Source of the DNA: Methanobrevibacter thaueri | GTDB taxonomy: Archaea; Methanobacteriota; Methanobacteria; Methanobacteriales; Methanobacteriaceae | Assembly: GCF_003111625.1 (NCBI RefSeq) | Contig: NZ_MZGS01000028.1 | Location: forward strand, 1 to 64,000 | Direction: 5' to 3' | DNA: 64,000 nucleotides | Part shown: positions 52,365 to 64,000 of the stretch, piece by piece | Position numbering within the stretch: position 1 is the stretch's first letter | Layout of the letters: every line of letters begins with the position of its first letter | Position numbers and translations under genes: made by a program | Notes under the pieces: model-generated | The model's database searches: none | What the model was told of the DNA's origin: nothing | Seen by the model: the letters and a program-made list of their open reading frames with translations, nothing else

Positions 52365-52388
52365 GATTCTTTGGAGGATATTGTTATC

Positions 52389-52658
52389 ATGAACAGAATA
52401 AAAAAGAAGATATTCATATGTAACTTTACCAAAACAATTTCAAGTGCTGTTTTAACAGCAATAGCCATCAACATTATCATGACCAATGCAACAAAGTATG
52501 CTTTAATTGAAGGACTATTGCCATTTACATTAGCCATTGTTATTGTCGCATTAATTGACATTTATGAGTATAGATGTGAAAAAGAGGATAAGGTTAATTT
52601 GGATGAACTGGAAGATAGAATCGAAAAGTTGGAAGGTAATGTAGATGGTGAAAGGTAA
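52389..52658 (+). CDS. Small membrane protein with C-terminal coiled coil
   Basis: About 89 residues starting MNRIKKKIFICNFTK, with two hydrophobic segments (SSAVLTAIAINIIM and LLPFTLAIVIVALIDIY) and a short LDELEDRIEKLEG coiled coil. I chose the ATG at 52389 because GGAGGA lies 10 bases upstream. It may be a holin partner or antiholin. It overlaps the glycosyltransferase gene by 14 bases. Confidence 0.55.
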   Translation: MNRIKKKIFICNFTKTISSAVLTAIAINIIMTNATKYALIEGLLPFTLAIVIVALIDIYEYRCEKEDKVNLDELEDRIEKLEGNVDGER

Positions 52659-53244
52659 GATTCTAATTGCGGTCCCAACATTTGAAAATATCAAACCGCA
52701 ATGTTTCAAAAGTATTTATGGCCTTGTAAATCCTAAGGATTTTAATCTTTATTTCGATTATGTGAAAGGATATGACTGTGCACGTGCAAGAAACGAAATA
52801 GCAAAACTTGCAATCAAACATGACTTTGACTATGTGTTAATGGTAGATTCAGACGTTAGTGTACCAAAGGATGCTCTTGTTAAGCTATTGGAATGTGAAA
52901 CAGACATTGCCCTAGGTTGGTATTTCAAGAAGAGAACAAGAACAGATGAATCCGTTATCTTTGATTTTGGAAAAGACTTCACAGGTGAAAACATGATTTA
53001 TGCAAAAACATTGTCAGAACTTAATGATCCGTTTGAAGTTAAAGGTGGTGGACTTGGAATCAGTCTCGTTAATGTTAATGTCTTTAGAAAAATGGCATAT
53101 CCATATTTCAAGTATGTAATCTATGATAATGACACAATATTGTCTGAAGACTTGTATTTCTGCAGTGAAGCAAGAAAATACGGAATGAATATCAAATGCA
53201 ACCCAAATGTAAAAGGTGACCACATATACGAAGTGTTAATGTAA
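52645..53244 (+). CDS. GT-A-type glycosyltransferase-like protein
   Basis: A 199-residue protein starting MVKGKILIAVPTFENIKPQC. Motifs are the nucleotide-sugar entry IAVPTFE, CARARNEIAKLA, and the metal-binding DSD (68-70) in YVLMVDSDVSVP, then KGGGLGISLVN. This fits a small family 2-like transferase carried by viruses. With two collagen-like proteins encoded right after it, glycosylation of a virion fibre is a plausible but unproven role. Confidence 0.75.
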   Translation: MVKGKILIAVPTFENIKPQCFKSIYGLVNPKDFNLYFDYVKGYDCARARNEIAKLAIKHDFDYVLMVDSDVSVPKDALVKLLECETDIALGWYFKKRTRTDESVIFDFGKDFTGENMIYAKTLSELNDPFEVKGGGLGISLVNVNVFRKMAYPYFKYVIYDNDTILSEDLYFCSEARKYGMNIKCNPNVKGDHIYEVLM

Positions 53245-53258
53245 AATAGGTGATGTTA

Positions 53259-54287
<1,029 letters not shown>

Positions 54288-55145
54288 ATGACTTTTACAC
54301 CACCGGACTTTTCACAGATTCTAGCCAATGAACAGACAATGAATTCAAGACTGACAACATTAAGAAATAACTTAAGAGCAGGATTAACAAGTGCCGGAAT
54401 AAGTTATAGCCAATCCGATACCATTAATCAGTTAATAGACAGGTACGAAATTCTTCCAATATTTAAAACAGACGTTAATGTTAATCCAAACACTGCCGGA
54501 AAACTTGGAACATTATATAAGATGGCAAACATCAGTGCCGCATCATGGTCAAGTTCCAACAACGGAAAATATCATGTTGCATATACAAATGACACCACTC
54601 AAGACCAGTTCGAAGAAGATGGGTGGTACTATACAGCAGCATTCGGCAAATTCATAACAACACCAGGAACTTTCTATTATGGTGACAATAACGGATGGAG
54701 AATCGAATCAGAATATGATATAACCGACGGATGGAACGGATTGATGGGAATAGGTTTTCTAATAGATGCAAATTACAGTAAATCCGGTTTGGTTAAAGAT
54801 TACAATGCTGACGGATATACAGGAACATTCATAGGTTCAGTTGGAGGATATCCGGGAGTTTTTTCACTTGACAGTGGATGGGGATTGGAGAGAAGTTCAG
54901 TATATGATGAGGATCATCCATTCGCCAAAGGAACAATGATACTAGAAAAAGGTGATGACTATGAGTTGAACTATCTTTTCAAAAACACAAATGGTGTTGA
55001 ACTGCTGTCAGGAACATGGGATCCGTTTGACACATGGAATTCAGATGAAATAGTATTTGGAGCATTCGGATCTGATGGCTACAAATCAAACAGCCATACT
55101 ACATGCAATACAAGGGCAACCAGAATATATTATGAACCGGAATAG
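54288..55145 (+). CDS. Tail-fibre-like protein with N-terminal trimerisation segment
   Basis: A 285-residue protein. The N-terminus (MNSRLTTLRNNLRAGLTSAG then SDTINQLIDRYEIL) resembles that of the next protein (TRTKIRNKLTEYNIWWDNSL then TIFELVERLVLM), so the two share a helical attachment module. The rest is aromatic-rich beta structure such as GWYYTAAFGKFITTPGTFYYG, probably a receptor-binding domain. It follows the collagen-like gene with no gap and its stop lies just before the next GTG. Confidence 0.6.
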   Translation: MTFTPPDFSQILANEQTMNSRLTTLRNNLRAGLTSAGISYSQSDTINQLIDRYEILPIFKTDVNVNPNTAGKLGTLYKMANISAASWSSSNNGKYHVAYTNDTTQDQFEEDGWYYTAAFGKFITTPGTFYYGDNNGWRIESEYDITDGWNGLMGIGFLIDANYSKSGLVKDYNADGYTGTFIGSVGGYPGVFSLDSGWGLERSSVYDEDHPFAKGTMILEKGDDYELNYLFKNTNGVELLSGTWDPFDTWNSDEIVFGAFGSDGYKSNSHTTCNTRATRIYYEPE

Positions 55146-55157
55146 GAGGATGTTAAT

Positions 55158-57115
<1,958 letters not shown>

Positions 57116-57123
57116 GTGATATT

Positions 57124-57390
57124 ATGGAATTGTCGGATGAAATGTTAACAGAAATTAGCTATGTGCAAATTTCAAAATATAGAGAAAAAGTAATGAAGTC
57201 TTTAGATGGTGATGTTAAAATACCTACTGCCATAGCTAATGATTCTGGGATTAGAACAAATCATATTTCAAAGGTATTGTCTGAATTAAAAGCACATGAA
57301 CTAGTAGAATGTATTAATCCCGAAGTTAGAAAAGGTAGATTATACCGATTAACTGATAAAGGCGAGAATATAGTTAAAAATTTAGAATAA
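57124..57390 (+). CDS. Winged-helix transcriptional regulator
   Basis: An 88-residue protein starting MELSDEMLTEISYVQISKYR with a MarR/PadR-like winged helix: VKIPTAIANDSGIRTNHISK is the recognition helix region and RKGRLYRLTDKGENIVKNLE the wing and last helix. It follows the collagen-like gene by 8 bases, so it is probably transcribed with the structural genes and may control them. Confidence 0.75.
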   Translation: MELSDEMLTEISYVQISKYREKVMKSLDGDVKIPTAIANDSGIRTNHISKVLSELKAHELVECINPEVRKGRLYRLTDKGENIVKNLE

Positions 57391-57535
57391 ATATTATTAA
57401 ACTTAGAAAGGAGGATACTAATATAAGTCATATTCATTGTGTTTAATGAATTAATAGTATAATTTAAATAAGGTTAGATTTAAATAAATAAAAAATTATA
57501 TTATACTTCTAAAACTTATACTACAGGTGATACTT

Positions 57536-58051
57536 ATGAAATCTAAATTTTCTCCCAGATTTATAATTAGAGATTTTTTTAAATTTCATAGTGAAGATAA
57601 GGCTAAAATAATTGGAGTCCCGTTAATTATTTCATTTATTTTAATATTTTTTGTAGATATTAATATGGAGTTAGTTAATATTTTATTGGTATCCTTATCA
57701 ATCTTCATAGGTTTCTTATTAAATTTAATGTTGCTTTCATTTAATTTGAAGGAAACTAATGCTAAATCAACTGAAGTTAATAGGGAAGAGTGGAATATTG
57801 AGAATTTTTTAATAGAATATCATGTTACACTTTCATTTGAAATTTTAATTACAGTTGTATTGGTTATAATTCTTTTATTAGCAACTTTATTGCATAAAAA
57901 TTTCTTAATTTTATTTTCCAGTGATTTACTATTTTGGATTAGGATAATATTTAATTTTGCAGTTATTTTTTTAATTTCATTATTCTTTTTAGTAATATTT
58001 AGAGTGTTGAAATTCGGACATATTTTAATTAAATATCATCTTGAAAATTAA
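57536..58051 (+). CDS. Four-helix membrane protein, unknown
   Basis: About 171 residues starting MKSKFSPRFIIRDFFKF. Two pairs of hydrophobic segments (IIGVPLIISFILIFFV, VNILLVSLSIFIGFLLNLML; then ILITVVLVIILLLATLL, IIFNFAVIFLISLFFLVIF) flank a charged loop. I chose the ATG at 57536, preceded by AGGTGAT. It converges on, and overlaps by 4 bases, the last gene of the type III restriction operon. I do not recognise a family; two-gene defence pairs with membrane effectors have this look, but that is speculation. Confidence 0.6.
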   Translation: MKSKFSPRFIIRDFFKFHSEDKAKIIGVPLIISFILIFFVDINMELVNILLVSLSIFIGFLLNLMLLSFNLKETNAKSTEVNREEWNIENFLIEYHVTLSFEILITVVLVIILLLATLLHKNFLILFSSDLLFWIRIIFNFAVIFLISLFFLVIFRVLKFGHILIKYHLEN

Positions 58052-58995
58052 TTTGAAGATCTATAAATATCATCAGCATACTCTTTTCCTTTTTTATGTA
58101 TTGATTCAAATGTTCTATGGCCGTCATCCCCATCTTTTAATTCATCTGTGATGTCTCTAGCCGGAACAGCATTTTTAAGTTTATTAATAGTGAATGTTCT
58201 TTCAGAACCATGTAAATCAATTTCTAACTTTATATCTTCGGTTTCTAAATTATTTCCAATTATAGTATCGTATTCTTTTGATTCATCTGATTCATTATTT
58301 ATTAAATTTTTTATCTTATTGACCAATGGTTTCCTATTATCTTTATTTATTTGTAATTTAAGTTCGACATATCCTTCTTCAGGTTCATATCCTTCTAATA
58401 TGTCTAATTTATCAACAGGCAATTTATTTGAAATAAATCTTATTCTTTTTAGAACTCCTTGATTAAGATAAGTATTAATAATTTGTTCGGGTAAAAATGA
58501 TTTTAATTCTAATCGTAAATTAGTATAAGAGTGGTCTTTTATGAAATTTCCGAACCATTCTTCGAAAAGTGTTTTAATCCCATCGGTACCTTTACTTTCT
58601 AAAATCAATAATCCTTGCTTGTTATTTTTAGGAATTTCAATATAAAAATAGTAAGGATTTAATATGCATTGGTCTTTTGAAATGATACGATCATCGGTAT
58701 TGTCGGAAATATTTTTGACTGGGTGTTCTTTTCCTGAAGTACCATATAAAAATTCTCCAAAAAATATATTTTCATTTTCTGTGTTGAAATCTTTAATGAA
58801 TAGTACTTTATTGTCTTTATCAAAATGAGAATTTTCTATATTATCACTAAAAAACTTGTATAATATTTCCATTATGGATTTAGGTTGTATATCGGGTTGT
58901 AAAGAACTATAATTAATTTTATCTAACACTACTTTTTCATCAGATTGCGTATTCCACAGTATAATATTATATGTTGATAAATTTATTTTTACCAT
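58048..58995 (-). CDS. Unknown protein, last gene of the type III R-M operon
   Basis: A 315-residue protein starting MVKINLSTYNIILWNTQSDE. A middle part has FYIEIPKNNKQGLLILESKG and YVELKLQINKD, alternating strands and helices, but no catalytic motif I can identify. The C-terminus is acidic (ELKDGDDGHRTFESIHKKG). It starts 21 bases after the HNH gene stop with a GGTGAG ribosome-binding site, so it is co-transcribed with the restriction genes and probably functions with them or as an independent defence gene. Confidence 0.6.
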   Translation of the reverse strand: MVKINLSTYNIILWNTQSDEKVVLDKINYSSLQPDIQPKSIMEILYKFFSDNIENSHFDKDNKVLFIKDFNTENENIFFGEFLYGTSGKEHPVKNISDNTDDRIISKDQCILNPYYFYIEIPKNNKQGLLILESKGTDGIKTLFEEWFGNFIKDHSYTNLRLELKSFLPEQIINTYLNQGVLKRIRFISNKLPVDKLDILEGYEPEEGYVELKLQINKDNRKPLVNKIKNLINNESDESKEYDTIIGNNLETEDIKLEIDLHGSERTFTINKLKNAVPARDITDELKDGDDGHRTFESIHKKGKEYADDIYRSSN

Positions 58996-59016
58996 TGACT
59001 TCTCACCATTATATTT

Positions 59017-59793
59017 TTATTCAAAATTCCTTTTAACTATTGATTTTAATTCGTCAACAGAATAATATTCGTTATTTAATTTTCTATGGAGCATAGCATG
59101 ACAATTTGGACAAACTGGAATCAAATCAGTTTTATAATCTACTTCATAGTCTTCCTTAATTTGATTTAATGGAACAATATGATGCACATGAATGAATCCT
59201 TTTCCTAAATCTCCATACATTTTTTCAAATGATAAACCACAAACAGAACATTCACAACCATGATATTCAATACATTTTTTTCTTGCAAGAGGATTTCTTT
59301 CATACTTGTTAACTGTTATTGTTGTTACTGCACCTTCATGATAGTTTTCAGGTATGTCTGATTCAGGGTATATCATATTAGGAGATTCTAATTCAAAATA
59401 TTTATCCATATATTCTGCTAAATTATCTGGAACTTTAACACCTTTTTGTGGCGCTGCATTTAATCCATTATCCTTAAGATATTCAATAGATAACTCTTCC
59501 CTATCTGCTCGTCCAAGTAATTTGAGCCGTGCACGCATATAAGATTTAGAAGTTTCATAATCATCGGGATTAGTCCAATAGTCTATATCTTCTGTGCACT
59601 CTGAAAAAGGCATAGATTCTTTTATTACTTCTGTTTTATACATTACTTTTTGAAATGGTTTTGAACAGTAGAGGTATACAATGTCTCCAACTTCAAATTT
59701 TAAACGTTGTTTCCAGTCCACATATCCATAGTCATCAAAAAATTTTGCATGATTATATATTAGGGGATTGGCTGGAATCATCCATATTTGCAT
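59017..59793 (-). CDS. PUA/EVE-like domain plus HNH endonuclease
   Basis: About 258 residues starting MQIWMIPANPLIYNHAKFFD. The N-terminal 130 residues look like an EVE/PUA-type reader (VGDIVYLYCSKPFQKVMYKT is the usual core), a fold that can flip out and read modified bases. The C-terminus is an HNH nuclease with CSVC (182-185), HVHHI (202-206) and CPNCHAMLH (228-236). This reader-cutter layout matches modification-dependent (type IV-like) endonucleases. I chose the ATG at 59793 because GGTGAA lies upstream. It is 19 bases after the Res gene. Confidence 0.82.
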   Translation of the reverse strand: MQIWMIPANPLIYNHAKFFDDYGYVDWKQRLKFEVGDIVYLYCSKPFQKVMYKTEVIKESMPFSECTEDIDYWTNPDDYETSKSYMRARLKLLGRADREELSIEYLKDNGLNAAPQKGVKVPDNLAEYMDKYFELESPNMIYPESDIPENYHEGAVTTITVNKYERNPLARKKCIEYHGCECSVCGLSFEKMYGDLGKGFIHVHHIVPLNQIKEDYEVDYKTDLIPVCPNCHAMLHRKLNNEYYSVDELKSIVKRNFE

Positions 59794-59812
59794 TAGTTTC
59801 ACCATTTTTTAC

Positions 59813-62788
59813 TTAAATTTCAATTTTCTTTTTGAATGTATCATATGAATCTGATTCTGTAAATTTGACATCATTACCTAAAGCTTCAAAGTGTTTTTTA
59901 CCACATTTAATTTTATAAGCTTCTTTAGGCCTATTTCCTAAGTATTCTATTGTTCCTTTAGTTTCAACAACAAAATACATTTTCTCTTCGCCTTCTTCAC
60001 CTAACATTACGGCCCAATCAGGATTGTAATTTCCAATAGGGGTTTTGATTTTAAACCAACTAGGAAGTTTAGCGAATAGTTTAACTTCAGGGTCGTTATC
60101 TAATCTTTCAGCAAATGATTTTTCATTTTCACTGTCATAGATAATATAATCATAAACAGAGTGATCTGCCTTGATAAGATTCTTTTCTAAGTAACCGAAT
60201 AACTCTTCATTCTTGAATAGTTCTTGAGAATATGCATCATCAGTTTTTGTGTATTTTATTCCATCAACTATTAATTCGCCCATTACTTTATTGATTAGTT
60301 TAGCTGTTTCCTGCATGTATTCTTGAGGATTTTTCTTAAATTGATTTAAAGTATCACTTTCTTTTAGAATACGGACAATAGTCCTCCTAGTTAAATCAGT
60401 TTCATTTTGTAAATATTTCACGATATTTGGAAGAGCTATTTCATCCTCTTCTGAGTATGCAGTAGATATAACTCCATTTTCATCATAATTAACACCTGAT
60501 GCTTCAACTGTTAATCCACTCTTTGTATATAATAGTTTTGGAGATTGAACATTTAAATGCTCTTGCATTACTTTGATACATTTTGAAACTAATTCTTCAG
60601 TGTCAAAATCAACAGAATATGTTGTTTTATGCTTAATTTTATTCCAGAATAATTTAAATTCTTCATTGTTTAAAATACCCTCTTTGAGTCTAACTTGACG
60701 ACGTTTATTAGCATCACGTATTTTAAGACCTTTAGTTGGTTTTTCAACAACTTTAACAATGTCTTCTTTAATTTGAGCATAATCTTCTGGAACATCAACA
60801 GTTCCGTCCCTTACAGCTACTTTAAGAGCTTCTTGTATTTTACCTTTTGAATCAATGTATTTTTTAAGTTTAAAGTGGTTGAATATAGCTAGTGAATGTT
60901 GTTTTCCTAATGGTTCTTCAACACCTTTTTTATTTATCCATGGAATATGTGCAAAAGCAGTTTTTTGGATTGTACCGAATTTAATTCCAGTTTCATCTTC
61001 CATTTCTTTTTGAAGATTGCGTGCAAAGTCTTCATATGATTCGTTTGCCATTACAGTTAATGTGTTAACTGTTTTATCATGAATACGTTCACCATCTTGA
61101 TTTACACATAATCTTAAACCACGACCAATTTCTTGGCGTTTTTTCATAGTTGAAGTGGTTTCGTTTAAAGTACAAATTTGGAAAACATTTGGATTGTCCC
61201 ATCCTTCTCTTAGTGCAGAGTGTGAAAAAATGAATTTTAATGGTGTATCAAAGCTTAAAAGTCTTTCTTTATCTTTCATGATTAAATTAAATGTTGATTC
61301 ATCATCTTTATTTGCTTTAAGTTTTCCAGCTTTGGTTTCTTTTGTATCTTTAACTTTTCCTTTTTTATCAACAGAGAAATATCCGTCATGAACTTCTTCT
61401 GCTGCAAGATCCAAATCAACATAATTATATAAAGTAGAGTACTTAGGTTTTTGAATAACTTTTTTGTATTCTTCTTCAAATATCTCAGCATATGGTCCTT
61501 TAACAGGATTTCCATCTGAATTATATTGTCTGTAATTAGCTACTTTATCAATGAAAAATAAACTTAATACTTTAATTTTTTTACCTGTCCTTGCAAAAGC
61601 AAGTTCTTTATCTAAGTGTTCTTCAATAGTTTTATGAATTTGTGCTCTTTTAAGTTTTGAATCATCCACATCTCCAAAGACTTTACCAATTGTTAAAATT
61701 TCATCTTTTTGAGTGAATGAAACATATTCATTTCCTTCTTCACAATATATTTCATCAACAACGTAACCATTATAAATTTCACGATTACCTAATTTAGCTT
61801 CTGATAAATCACTGCCCTTTTTAACAGTAACCACTTTTCTTTTAATAGAACCTTTTTCATTTTTATCAATTTCAATTTTTGCAGATATTGGGGAATCTGG
61901 TTTATTATTAGTTGAGATTAATTTTAAGTAAGCTTCGTTGTGATATCCTTCAGACACAAAACCCGCTACTTCAATTTGTTTAACTAGTTCCATTTCAGAT
62001 GCATCAACAGCATCAAGCTTATAAATAAGATTTTGAATTTCTTTGTGAGTTGCAGAATATCTTAAAGTACAAAGAGGATTGAGGTATGAGACTGCTTCTT
62101 CACCTTTACCTCCCATTACAGATTGAGGTTCATCAATAATGACAACCGGATTAGTTTCAGCTATTAAATCAATTGGTTTATATCCGCTTAATTTGTCTTG
62201 TTCTCTGTGGATAATATTGACTTTACTTTCTTTTGATGGATCTTTGAAACTTTTATTGAAAGCATCAATATTAATAATCATTATTTGAATGTTAGAGTTA
62301 ACTGCAAAGTTACGAACTTGTTCTAATTTTGAAGAATCATAAACAAAATAATCATAAATTACATTGTCATAAAGTCCTTTAAAGTGTTCTTTTGTAATTT
62401 CAATAGTTTTGTTTACACCTTCTTTAATAGCTACACTCGGAACTACAATAATGAACTTTGTAAAGTTGTATTTCTTATTAAGTTCAAAGATTGTTTTTAA
62501 ATAAACATAAGTTTTACCAGTGCCAGTTTCCATTTCTATATTGAAATCTAAGCTTGGAAGTGTTTCAGAAGGTGCAAGCTTATGGTATGATTGTATTTTT
62601 CTTAAGTTTTCTAGGATATCTTCATTTGAAATATCTATTTTATTTCCAATTCCTTGACTTGAGTCTAAAGTAGATTGTCCAGTTACTGTAAAATATTGAT
62701 GCATAGAATTTTGTCCATTAAATAAATCAGTAACTGCTTTAACTGCATCAGTTTGATAATCAAGATTGGAATCAAATTTAAGTTTCAT
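59813..62788 (-). CDS. res: Type III restriction enzyme, Res subunit
   Basis: A 991-residue protein. The SF2 translocase has Walker A METGTGKT (86-93), a DEPQ box (219-222) typical of type III Res, and motif VI RQEIGRGLRL after FSHSALREGWDNPN. The C-terminal PD-(D/E)XK nuclease shows NYNPDWAVML and VVETKG. With Mod it cuts DNA about 25 bp from an unmethylated site when two sites are in suitable orientation. The length and motifs are complete. It starts 9 bases after the Mod stop with GGGGATT as ribosome-binding site. Confidence 0.95.
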   Translation of the reverse strand: MKLKFDSNLDYQTDAVKAVTDLFNGQNSMHQYFTVTGQSTLDSSQGIGNKIDISNEDILENLRKIQSYHKLAPSETLPSLDFNIEMETGTGKTYVYLKTIFELNKKYNFTKFIIVVPSVAIKEGVNKTIEITKEHFKGLYDNVIYDYFVYDSSKLEQVRNFAVNSNIQIMIINIDAFNKSFKDPSKESKVNIIHREQDKLSGYKPIDLIAETNPVVIIDEPQSVMGGKGEEAVSYLNPLCTLRYSATHKEIQNLIYKLDAVDASEMELVKQIEVAGFVSEGYHNEAYLKLISTNNKPDSPISAKIEIDKNEKGSIKRKVVTVKKGSDLSEAKLGNREIYNGYVVDEIYCEEGNEYVSFTQKDEILTIGKVFGDVDDSKLKRAQIHKTIEEHLDKELAFARTGKKIKVLSLFFIDKVANYRQYNSDGNPVKGPYAEIFEEEYKKVIQKPKYSTLYNYVDLDLAAEEVHDGYFSVDKKGKVKDTKETKAGKLKANKDDESTFNLIMKDKERLLSFDTPLKFIFSHSALREGWDNPNVFQICTLNETTSTMKKRQEIGRGLRLCVNQDGERIHDKTVNTLTVMANESYEDFARNLQKEMEDETGIKFGTIQKTAFAHIPWINKKGVEEPLGKQHSLAIFNHFKLKKYIDSKGKIQEALKVAVRDGTVDVPEDYAQIKEDIVKVVEKPTKGLKIRDANKRRQVRLKEGILNNEEFKLFWNKIKHKTTYSVDFDTEELVSKCIKVMQEHLNVQSPKLLYTKSGLTVEASGVNYDENGVISTAYSEEDEIALPNIVKYLQNETDLTRRTIVRILKESDTLNQFKKNPQEYMQETAKLINKVMGELIVDGIKYTKTDDAYSQELFKNEELFGYLEKNLIKADHSVYDYIIYDSENEKSFAERLDNDPEVKLFAKLPSWFKIKTPIGNYNPDWAVMLGEEGEEKMYFVVETKGTIEYLGNRPKEAYKIKCGKKHFEALGNDVKFTESDSYDTFKKKIEI

Positions 62789-62797
62789 TTTAATCCC

Positions 62798-64000
62798 CTA
62801 TATTGTTATAAACTCATCAATATGGTTTGTTTTTAATATTTCTTTTATATTGGTTTTATCAGCATCAGAAGCGAAACCACTATCTTTAAACACTACTCTT
62901 GTAATAGATGAATCTTTAACTATATTCAAAATTTTATCAGTAACCTCTGTTGTAATATTATCTTCTAAACACATTACTAAAGCACCAAAACCTATTGAAT
63001 AAATATTATCATGTTTTTCAATTGGTAATGTTAAATCAACACCATATTTTAACATAATTTCATAGACTAAGTCTTCATTTGTTCTATCTTTTTTAATTTC
63101 ATCAACAATTAATGATTGTTGAATATTATTAAAATCAGGCTCCCATTTTTCTAAATTACTTGAATCAAGTTTGAAAACTTTAAACCCTATATCTAAACTT
63201 TTATTTTCTGATTCTTTAATAATATTCTTTCCAATTCGACGAATTCTTTCTTTTCCAATTTCACAGATATTAAGTTCCTTATTGTTTTCTTTTAAAAATT
63301 TAATTGATTCGTGAGCAATTTTTTTACTTTTTCCAGATTTATTTTCCTCTGTGATTTCTTCAGGAATTTGGATTAATAAAAATTTTCTATTCCCATTATC
63401 TTCAGCATTTAATCTTATTGTTGCTTCTGCAGTACTAGCTGAACCTGAGAAAAAATCGCAAATTATCATATTTTTATCATTACAATTATCAATAAACATT
63501 TTTAATAATTCTACAGGTTTTGGATTTGGAAATGGAGTCATTTTTAAACCAAATAATTTTTTCAAAGCATCAGTATCTTTTCTTGTTTGAATTTTTACAT
63601 ATGCTTTCATTACATCTAGCCTATCGCTTTGTATATATGTCTTCTTTGCAGGAATTTTTTCATTATTTTCAGGAAAATAAATTAAATTATTATTAATCCA
63701 TTCATTCCAAGTTTCAATACTACAACTCCAACCCCTATTTGGAACAATGCAAGGAGTGTTAGTGATTGGGTTAATTCTTTCATCTTTAGGACCACTATTT
63801 TGAGGATCATCTATAGGACCTAATCTAAATACTCCTAATTTATCTGCAAACTTATAATTAGAAATATTATCTTTTTTCAATCCCTTTTTATCATAAAATT
63901 CTTTTAGATTTTTTTCTATTAATTTAAAATTATTTCCCCCATTTTCAAATATAGTATTAATCTCAGAATATAATGGATTTTTTAAACCATAATTACTCAT
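62798..64000 (-). CDS. mod: Type III DNA methyltransferase, Mod subunit (N-terminus beyond window)
   Basis: The visible 400 residues are the C-terminal part of a beta-class N6-adenine methyltransferase. The SAM-binding motif FFSGSASTAEATIRL lies at about residues 188-202, after the FPNPKPVELL segment that precedes it in this class. The catalytic DPPY motif should come earlier and is not in the window, so the Met at 64000 is probably internal. Mod methylates one strand of an asymmetric site and guides Res. The recognition site cannot be read. Confidence 0.9.
   Translation of the reverse strand: MSNYGLKNPLYSEINTIFENGGNNFKLIEKNLKEFYDKKGLKKDNISNYKFADKLGVFRLGPIDDPQNSGPKDERINPITNTPCIVPNRGWSCSIETWNEWINNNLIYFPENNEKIPAKKTYIQSDRLDVMKAYVKIQTRKDTDALKKLFGLKMTPFPNPKPVELLKMFIDNCNDKNMIICDFFSGSASTAEATIRLNAEDNGNRKFLLIQIPEEITEENKSGKSKKIAHESIKFLKENNKELNICEIGKERIRRIGKNIIKESENKSLDIGFKVFKLDSSNLEKWEPDFNNIQQSLIVDEIKKDRTNEDLVYEIMLKYGVDLTLPIEKHDNIYSIGFGALVMCLEDNITTEVTDKILNIVKDSSITRVVFKDSGFASDADKTNIKEILKTNHIDEFITI

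Noticed and set aside
64000-64000. The Met at the right edge as the true start of the methyltransferase
   Set aside because: The catalytic DPPY motif that precedes the SAM motif in type III Mod proteins is absent from the visible part, so the gene must continue past the window.

Overview
The window looks like a chromosomal segment of a host-associated methanogenic archaeon of the order Methanobacteriales, most likely a Methanobrevibacter-like organism. The evidence is very AT-rich intergenic DNA; archaeal genes (ribosomal protein S3Ae, Orc1/Cdc6, archease, RtcB, MptE of methanopterin synthesis, DCD-type dUTPase); huge Ig/beta-helix adhesin-like proteins, one ending in a Lys-rich domain of the kind common in Methanobrevibacter; GGTGAT/GGAGG ribosome-binding sites; and origin repeats of the Methanothermobacter type. 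The genus is inferred, not proven.

Layout. (1) 1-12789, minus strand: one giant adhesin-like gene, open to the window edge (at least 4263 codons), made of a signal peptide, a long beta-helix region and Ig-like repeats, with very recent internal duplications of 381 bp and 1035 bp. (2) 13.0-20.4 kb: housekeeping genes, almost all on the minus strand: rps3Ae; an RNA-ligase neighbourhood (archease, a small membrane protein, RtcB, a methylthioadenosine-type phosphorylase, a NifX-like protein); cdc6; mptE; a membrane protein. (3) 20.65-23.44 kb, plus strand: a class V aminotransferase, then a 382-bp gap with four TTACACTTGAAAT boxes that I read as a replication origin, about 2.9 kb from cdc6, then a GerW/DUF2953 gene pair. 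(4) 23.4-29.4 kb: a ThDP enzyme coupled to dUTPase, a tautomerase, a regulator-like protein, a 729-bp gap with one more inverted origin box, and a second adhesin-like protein.

(5) 29.7-41.1 kb is a defence-type island: a PD-(D/E)XK Rpn-like protein; a three-gene Nudix / small coiled-coil / PLD-helicase-DUF3427 cassette; a membrane-anchored coiled-coil GIY-YIG protein; an McrBC-like pair whose McrB lacks its 5' end and P-loop; a DUF1848 protein; and a lone PD-(D/E)XK protein. (6) 41.2-57.4 kb holds virus-like structural genes (portal, prohead/scaffold, baseplate/fibre-like proteins, two collagen-like proteins, small membrane proteins, a glycosyltransferase). They are split by a 6-kb insert with a dense array of inverted repeats, a GmrSD-like DUF262/DUF1524 protein, a type II methionine aminopeptidase between 29-bp direct repeats, and small Cys-rich proteins. 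A shared AT-rich promoter-like repeat occurs on both sides of the insert. No terminase, major capsid, tape measure or integrase is visible, so this is probably a remodelled or decayed provirus.

(7) 57.5-64 kb: a membrane protein converging on a minus-strand operon of type III restriction-modification genes (Mod, cut by the window edge; Res) followed by a PUA-like/HNH protein and an unknown protein. No rRNA, tRNA or CRISPR array was seen.
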